In this document: piece after piece, positions 52,362 to 64,000 of the stretch
How positions within the stretch are numbered: position 1 is the first letter of the stretch
Layout of the letters: every line of letters begins with the position of its first letter
Assembly (NCBI RefSeq): GCF_003369915.1
Contig: NC_046675.1
Coordinates: 14,384,001-14,448,000, forward strand
Origin: Drosophila miranda
Taxonomy: Eukaryota > Arthropoda > Insecta > Diptera > Drosophilidae
Direction of reading: 5' to 3'
Length of the DNA stretch: 64,000 nucleotides
Translations under genes and position numbers: made by a program
The notes under the pieces: model-generated
Told to the model about the DNA's origin: nothing
What the model saw: only the letters and a program-made list of their open reading frames with translations
Database searches by the model: none

Positions 52362-53869
52362 GGTTTGCTCATTAGTCTGCGACACACACTGAACTATAGG
52401 GTTTGACAATGATCTATCATTTTCTTGATTTACTTTTGAACAATATTTATTTATAGATACGAGTATAGACATACCAAGTACACTGTTTCTCATTATACAT
52501 TATTGATCATTATACATTATACAATACATTTGTTTTTGTTTACTCATTGATCCAATTTCACTAAGTGTATAAAATTTCTAATTACCATTACTATCCAATC
52601 ATATCATTTATTTTGTATCTCTCAATTTTCAATTTTCAATTTTTCCTCTTCACCGGTTGTCACTAAGCCAATTTGTAAAACGTTTAGTACAAATACAATA
52701 TTCCGTGTATATATATTTTGTTTGTATGTATATGTATATATATATATATAATATACTGATATGTTTTGCCATATAAATATTTCCTCTATCCCGCCCTAAG
52801 CTAAACTTCCTTTTGTGATCGATTCTTTATTACAATTTATCAATTTATCAATTTGCTTTTGCTTTGGTTTTGGTTTTGTTAATTTTTGCAAAAAATTTGT
52901 TTGGGTTGTGCTGGACTTGGGTCTCATTTATCTCTATCTCTATCTCATCCATCTTATCTATCCATTGATTTCGTTTTCTTTTTCATTTTTCCTTTCTTTT
53001 CTTCCGATAAACCAACGCCAATCGTTTGTACAATACAAATGTGTTTTCTTTTCTTTTTTGTTTGGTTTTGTTTGGTTTTCCAAAAATTTCCACTTGGTTG
53101 TTCTCATAAGAATCTGGGGTGCTTACAATTTGTGTGGTTTCCCTGGGAAAGCAAATCGAAATCAAGTGACCAAGTGACCCCTCAACCTAATATGAAACCA
53201 ATGCAATTTGGCCAAATATCGTTAGGCGACAAGGACTCCTCCGAACTGAAAGCAAAAATTGTGCCATTAAATGCGCTCAAGATGGGTGTGGGCGTGGTGG
53301 CTGTGCTCGCACGCCCTCTGGCAAAAAGTGTCTGGTTTTGTCTGTCGAACAGGCGAATGGAATGGATCGGAATGGTCCAATGGAAGTCCATTCCTGTGTC
53401 CAGTCTCTGTAAACATATTCAGGCTGCCCCGAGGACAGGACAAACATTTTCAATTATCAAAAGTTCTGTTTGGAGACTGGCTACTGGCTACTGTCTCCGT
53501 CTCCGTATCCGTCTCTGGGCCAGGTTCCTACAAATCAAGCAATTTAGCGTCAGCGTCGTACTACACAAAAACAATTTGGGTGTCTCCCGGTCTGGAGAGC
53601 AGCCAAATTTCCACTCGGCAGACTCTCGTGTGATATGCAAAATTTAGCTGGCTTCTTCTGGGGGGTGCAGAGAGCTCTAATTTCCTTCTTTTTTATTCAA
53701 TTTACAAAGGTTCAGCAATCGCCATTTAATGTTATCCTTGGATCGGCTCTAACCGATTCTACTAGGTTTTCTCTTCTTCCGTTAACAAATTTGCTGCACA
53801 ATCTGCGTTTCCGGGTGCTATTCGTACTTTTACATAAACATTTTCGGGTTTTCTTCCGCTTGCTAAATT

Positions 53870-53875
53870 TTTATT
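53870..53875 (-). terminator. Ace: Proximal poly(A) signal of Ace
   Basis: AATAAA on the coding strand about 125 nt after the Ace stop codon. A second AATAAA lies at 53692-53697. Confidence 0.5.
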
Positions 53876-53896
53876 AATATATGTGTTTTAATTTTA

Positions 53897-53950
53897 GGTG
53901 TGTGTGTTGTGTGTGTGTGTGTGGGTGTGTGGGTGTGTGGGTGTGGCTGT
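53897..53950. repeat. GT/GGTGTG microsatellite in Ace 3'UTR
   Basis: An interrupted GT dinucleotide run passing into GGTGTGTG units, 50-100 bp after the Ace stop codon, so it would appear as a CA tract in the mRNA. Confidence 0.75.
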
Positions 53951-53999
53951 GATTTCGTGTGTATTCGTGTGAGTGGGTACTGCCCGAAATGGTTTTCTT

Positions 54000-64000
<10,001 letters not shown>

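Larger units (their letters stand above)
48274..53999 (-). other. Ace: Ace 3'UTR and AT-rich downstream region
   Basis: About 5.7 kb downstream of the Ace stop codon, with T-rich plus strand (A-rich in the Ace sense). Proximal AATAAA signals lie at 53870-53875 and 53692-53697, others further on, and a last one at 48268. One Pumilio-type TGTACATA (minus strand) is at 50531-50538. Simple repeats are frequent: GT tracts at 50300-50334 and 50470-50519, and a GATTAC array at 52290-52361. It may be a long neuronal 3'UTR isoform, or a short 3'UTR plus intergenic DNA. The long plus-strand frame at 52886-53647 is a by-product of composition. Confidence 0.45.

Noticed and set aside
52886..53647. Longest open frame in the window (253 codons, plus strand)
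   Set aside because: Its first half is Phe/Leu/Ser-rich because the DNA is T-rich. It is antisense to the Ace downstream region and has no family resemblance or splice context.

Overview
The window is euchromatic insect DNA and is almost certainly Drosophila. It has short 46-73 nt introns with GT..AG borders, AATAAA/ATTAAA poly(A) signals, long AT-rich gaps full of simple repeats, and four exons that read as the C-terminal part of Drosophila acetylcholinesterase (Ace). A 260-bp interspersed repeat at 18.5-18.8 kb has the character of repeats I associate with obscura-group species (D. pseudoobscura and relatives), so that group is my best guess. I saw no tRNA, rRNA or CRISPR array, and no intact transposon gene.

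Layout. (1) 1-14 kb: a two-exon plus-strand gene for a CFAP299/DUF4464 ciliary protein (4252-5012); a three-exon plus-strand gene for an unrecognised 173-residue protein with four membrane segments (10420-11078); and a probably broken small membrane-protein gene near 13.7 kb. (2) 14-32.3 kb: about 18 kb with no convincing gene, holding only simple repeats and one transposon-like repeat. (3) 32.3-38.4 kb, minus strand: a secreted CAP/SCP (antigen-5-like) protein of 414 residues, apparently the orthologue of D. melanogaster CG8483, with a TATA promoter; a 521-bp inverted-repeat element lies directly upstream. (4) 43.4-44.7 kb, minus strand: a J-domain membrane protein (apparently CG8476), followed on the same strand by a probable tiny split gene for an 88-residue membrane protein. 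(5) 46.8-64 kb, minus strand: the 3' part of Ace. Four constitutive coding exons supply the catalytic His, a conserved disulfide pair, the dimer Cys and the GPI-anchor signal. They are followed by an AT-rich tail of up to 5.7 kb. The largest Ace intron here carries a second inverted-repeat element.

The most interesting candidates are exon-like pieces around the end of Ace that the standard protein does not explain. A strong splice acceptor at 47.2 kb opens a 23-residue terminal frame in a phase compatible with the last shared Ace exon. An 80-nt cassette-like exon lies inside the last Ace intron at 54.4-54.5 kb. An isolated very GC-rich island sits at 51.0 kb. If used, the first two would replace the GPI-anchored C-terminus. 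These are hypotheses from phase and splice signals only. The genes are independent eukaryotic units; the only close same-strand pair is the J-domain gene and the small gene behind it.
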